From NCBI GenBank assembly GCA_011048475.1, contig DSDZ01000337.1, forward strand, positions 1-7,100: a stretch of 7,100 nt of DNA. Reading direction: 5' to 3'. Origin of the DNA: Bacteroides sp. GTDB taxonomy: Bacteria; Bacteroidota; Bacteroidia; Bacteroidales; GCA-2748055. Both the position numbers and the translations under genes were made by a program. Below are positions 5,425 through 7,100 of this stretch, piece after piece; the first letter of the stretch is position 1; each line of letters begins with the position of its first letter. Below the pieces are notes generated by a model. That model searched no databases and was not told the origin of the DNA. It saw nothing but the letters and a program-made list of their open reading frames with translations.

Positions 5425-7100
5425 TCATTGCATCACGATTGATTCGATCTTTTCCAGCCTTTCCTCCAGCGCCCGGATCTTCCGGTCACTCTCCTCCAGC
5501 TCCCGCTGTTGCTGCTTCATTGCTTCCACAAGCAGGGTGCTTATTTTCTGGTAGTTCACCGATTTGTATCCGTCGCTTCCCGTCGCTACGAGCTCCGGCG
5601 CAACCTGCTCCAGTTCCTGGGCCACAAATCCCAGGTGGTCCGATGTGTCGAAATCCCTCTCCGGAAAGGCTTCCCTGTTCCACCGGTAGCGCACACCCTC
5701 CATGGACAGCACCATGTCCAGGGCTTCCGGAATGCAACGGATATCCGTTTTGAAACGGGCGTCGGAGGTGGTGGTGACATCTTCAACCTCGATCCTGCCG
5801 GGCATACGGAGTGAAAAAACGGTATCCGGTTCTATCTGGATCCCCACATTCCCGTTGATCCGCAACATATTCTCGTCGAATTTCCCGTAGATCAGGCTCT
5901 GGGTTTCATCCCTGCCTGCATTATCGATCAAAAGCATGTTGGATCCCTGGATGCTGTTTCCCGCTCCATTCCCGATGAATACATTTCCCGATCCTTCATT
6001 ACTGGTCCCCGACATGCCCCCCAGAAACAGGTTCCCGCTGCCGTTGTTATGCGCTCCCGCACCGATCCCGATGCATACATTCTCCATGCTTTCCATGCTG
6101 TGCTCTCCCGCACCATCCCCGATGAACACATTCCTGTTCCCGAACGTGTTCTGGTTTCCTGCCATGAAACCCAGCATCACGTTCCTGGAACCTGCCGTAT
6201 TTTGCTCCCCCGCCCTGTAACCGACGACCGTATTGTACCTTCCGGAACTGTTCCGCACACCGCTTTTTTCCCCGATGAAGTAATTATCAGCCGTCAGGAA
6301 CATGTATGTGGCAACCTCCCCGTTGACCGGATCCACCCCGCTCAACGCAAACCCTCCCTGCCTGGCTTTCTTCGGATTGTATCCCACATAAAACCGGATG
6401 CTGTCACTGTAGATGCTCATATAATCTGTCAGATCCGCTTTGTTGCTCCGCCGGTAACCTCCCACCGCAAAACCTCCCTTCACGCCTTTGGCCGGTTCTT
6501 CATTGATATAGATCCGCACGCTGTCGGGTGTGACCCGCATATATTCCTGGATCACCTCCCCCTTGTTGCTCCGCCGGTAACCGCCAACAGCAAAGCCTCC
6601 CTTCACACCCTTTGTGTCGGCCGTGTCGGTATACACCCATACCCCGTCTTCGTACACGGCGAAAACCGGCCGGCCGTCTGCTCTCCTGACCTCGAAAAGG
6701 GCTTCCTCCACCGGCAGCTTTCCGTCATTCTGGATGGACAATCGGGGTACGGGTTGGGACAACTGTCCCGATGCCAGTGCATAGGGAACAGCCATCAGAG
6801 GAAAAATGCCCAGATCCACGAAATCCCCTCCGGGCTCCCTGATCCGGATGCTGAGTGCAAAGGAACCCGTTTCCCACGGAATCATGTCAAAGGTTTCCAT
6901 GGAACCGTCGATCCGTTTCTGCGGGTCTATCCCGATGGTGAGATCGAACATCCCGAACTGGCTGGTCTTTACAGAATGCTCTTCCATCCAGAGCAGTTCG
7001 TATTGCGGTTCCTGGCGGATGATCCCGAGTCTGACTGAAAGCTCCGCTCCGGCCAGGATCCCGCCATCCGCATTTCTGGCCACTGCCTGGTAGTGAATTC
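5425..7100 (-). CDS. Fibrous surface protein with S74 chaperone domain (5' partial)
   Basis: At least 558 residues are present, and the frame stays open to the right edge. The GTG at 7083 is therefore not the real start: IHYQAVARNADGG runs across it, and the signal peptide should lie outside the window. Domains from the N-terminus are as follows. First is a beta domain, YQAVAR... to LMAVPYALASG (about 7100-6770). Next are three roughly 41-residue KGVKGGFAVGGY units (6612-6259). Then come 16-17-residue N-V-F-I-G-x-x-A-G head repeats (6243-5914), ending in LLIDNAG and LIYGKFD. The last is an S74 intramolecular chaperone (about 5784-5425) with TSDARFKTD, GFVAQELEQVAPELV and YQKISTLLVEAM, then a C-terminal coiled coil. 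S74 domains drive trimer folding and usually cut themselves off; the Ser of SDARFK (codon 5764-5766) and Lys (5749-5751) are the likely active pair. It is probably a secreted or surface-exposed trimeric fibre. It converges on the previous gene with a 16-base gap. The ligand and role are unknown. Confidence 0.88.
   Translation of the reverse strand, partial: IHYQAVARNADGGILAGAELSVRLGIIRQEPQYELLWMEEHSVKTSQFGMFDLTIGIDPQKRIDGSMETFDMIPWETGSFALSIRIREPGGDFVDLGIFPLMAVPYALASGQLSQPVPRLSIQNDGKLPVEEALFEVRRADGRPVFAVYEDGVWVYTDTADTKGVKGGFAVGGYRRSNKGEVIQEYMRVTPDSVRIYINEEPAKGVKGGFAVGGYRRSNKADLTDYMSIYSDSIRFYVGYNPKKARQGGFALSGVDPVNGEVATYMFLTADNYFIGEKSGVRNSSGRYNTVVGYRAGEQNTAGSRNVMLGFMAGNQNTFGNRNVFIGDGAGEHSMESMENVCIGIGAGAHNNGSGNLFLGGMSGTSNEGSGNVFIGNGAGNSIQGSNMLLIDNAGRDETQSLIYGKFDENMLRINGNVGIQIEPDTVFSLRMPGRIEVEDVTTTSDARFKTDIRCIPEALDMVLSMEGVRYRWNREAFPERDFDTSDHLGFVAQELEQVAPELVATGSDGYKSVNYQKISTLLVEAMKQQQRELEESDRKIRALEERLEKIESIVMQ
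5914..6243 (-). repeat. Head-type 16-17-residue repeats in the S74 protein
   Basis: Six full units and a capping unit repeat with a period of 16-17 residues: YNTVVGYRAG, RNVMLGFMAG, RNVFIGDGAG, ENVCIGIGAG, GNLFLGGMSG, GNVFIGNGAG, then the cap SNMLLIDNAG. The pattern N-V/L-x-I/L-G-x-x-A/S-G resembles YadA-like left-handed beta-roll heads and predicts a trimeric beta-roll. The first four units are 17 residues apart and the later ones 16. At DNA level, a CCCGATGAA(T/C)ACATT-type string recurs in several units. Confidence 0.8.
6259..6612 (-). repeat. Three tandem ~41-residue GGFAVGG repeats
   Basis: Unit 1 (6612-6490) and unit 2 (6489-6370) both start KGVKGGFAVGGYRRSNK and continue with a variable YM-x-V/I-x-x-DS-V/I-R-I/F-Y segment. 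Unit 3 (6369-6259) is diverged: KARQGGFALSGVD, then TADNYFIGEKSG, leading into the head repeats. Units 1 and 2 are still very alike as DNA: 6440-6490 and 6563-6613 lie exactly 123 bases apart, share the first 20 bases, and differ at only about seven of 51 positions. Confidence 0.85.

Noticed and set aside
6049..7038. 329-residue open frame on the plus strand opposite the S74 gene
   Set aside because: It is an antisense shadow of a strongly supported domain-rich gene, has no recognisable motif, and is kept open by the repeats and codon bias of the real frame.
7095..7100. GAATTC exactly at the window end, suggesting a cloning boundary
   Set aside because: The same hexamer occurs elsewhere inside genes in the window (for example near 3503 and 5317), and the left edge has none, so chance is enough.
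5425..7100. Prophage tail-fibre locus, because of the S74 domain
   Set aside because: No other phage gene is present, and the N-terminal and repeat domains are those of Bacteroidota surface proteins.

Overview
The window looks like a chromosomal piece of a Bacteroidota genome, probably Bacteroidales-like and moderately GC-rich. Three things point there. The start codons lack Shine-Dalgarno motifs. The 204-residue coiled-coil membrane protein belongs to a type I recall from this phylum. The large minus-strand protein has the typical Bacteroidota build: a YQAVAR...VPYALA N-terminal domain, GGFAVGG repeats, N-V-F-I-G-x-x-A-G head repeats, and an S74 intramolecular chaperone. No species can be named from the sequence alone.

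Left part (1-4724, plus strand): the end of a surface-glycan operon. It holds the last codons of an upstream gene, a GT4 glycosyltransferase, a CapA-type metallophosphatase-fold protein, a PaaK/CapK-like adenylate-forming enzyme, and a second GT4 glycosyltransferase. Every junction is either a 4-base ATGA overlap or a direct TGA/ATG abutment, so the genes are probably co-transcribed and translationally coupled. The set suggests assembly of a polysaccharide or glycoconjugate carrying a non-sugar acyl or amino-acid-like decoration. The substrates cannot be read from the sequence.

Middle (4725-5408): a 69-base AT-rich gap contains a bulged inverted repeat and a weak Bacteroidota-type promoter match. 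It is followed by a secreted-then-anchored coiled-coil protein of unknown function. This gene is probably a separate transcription unit.

Right part (5425-7100, minus strand): a convergent gene, only 16 bases from its neighbour. It encodes a fibrous surface or secreted protein ending in an S74 self-cleaving trimerisation chaperone. Its reading frame stays open to the window edge, so its true start and probable signal peptide lie outside.

I see no RNA gene, CRISPR array, insertion sequence or phage module. The S74 domain here is part of a cellular-type protein, and no phage genes surround it. The least explained items are the adenylate-forming enzyme inside the glycan operon and the bulged inverted repeat after it.
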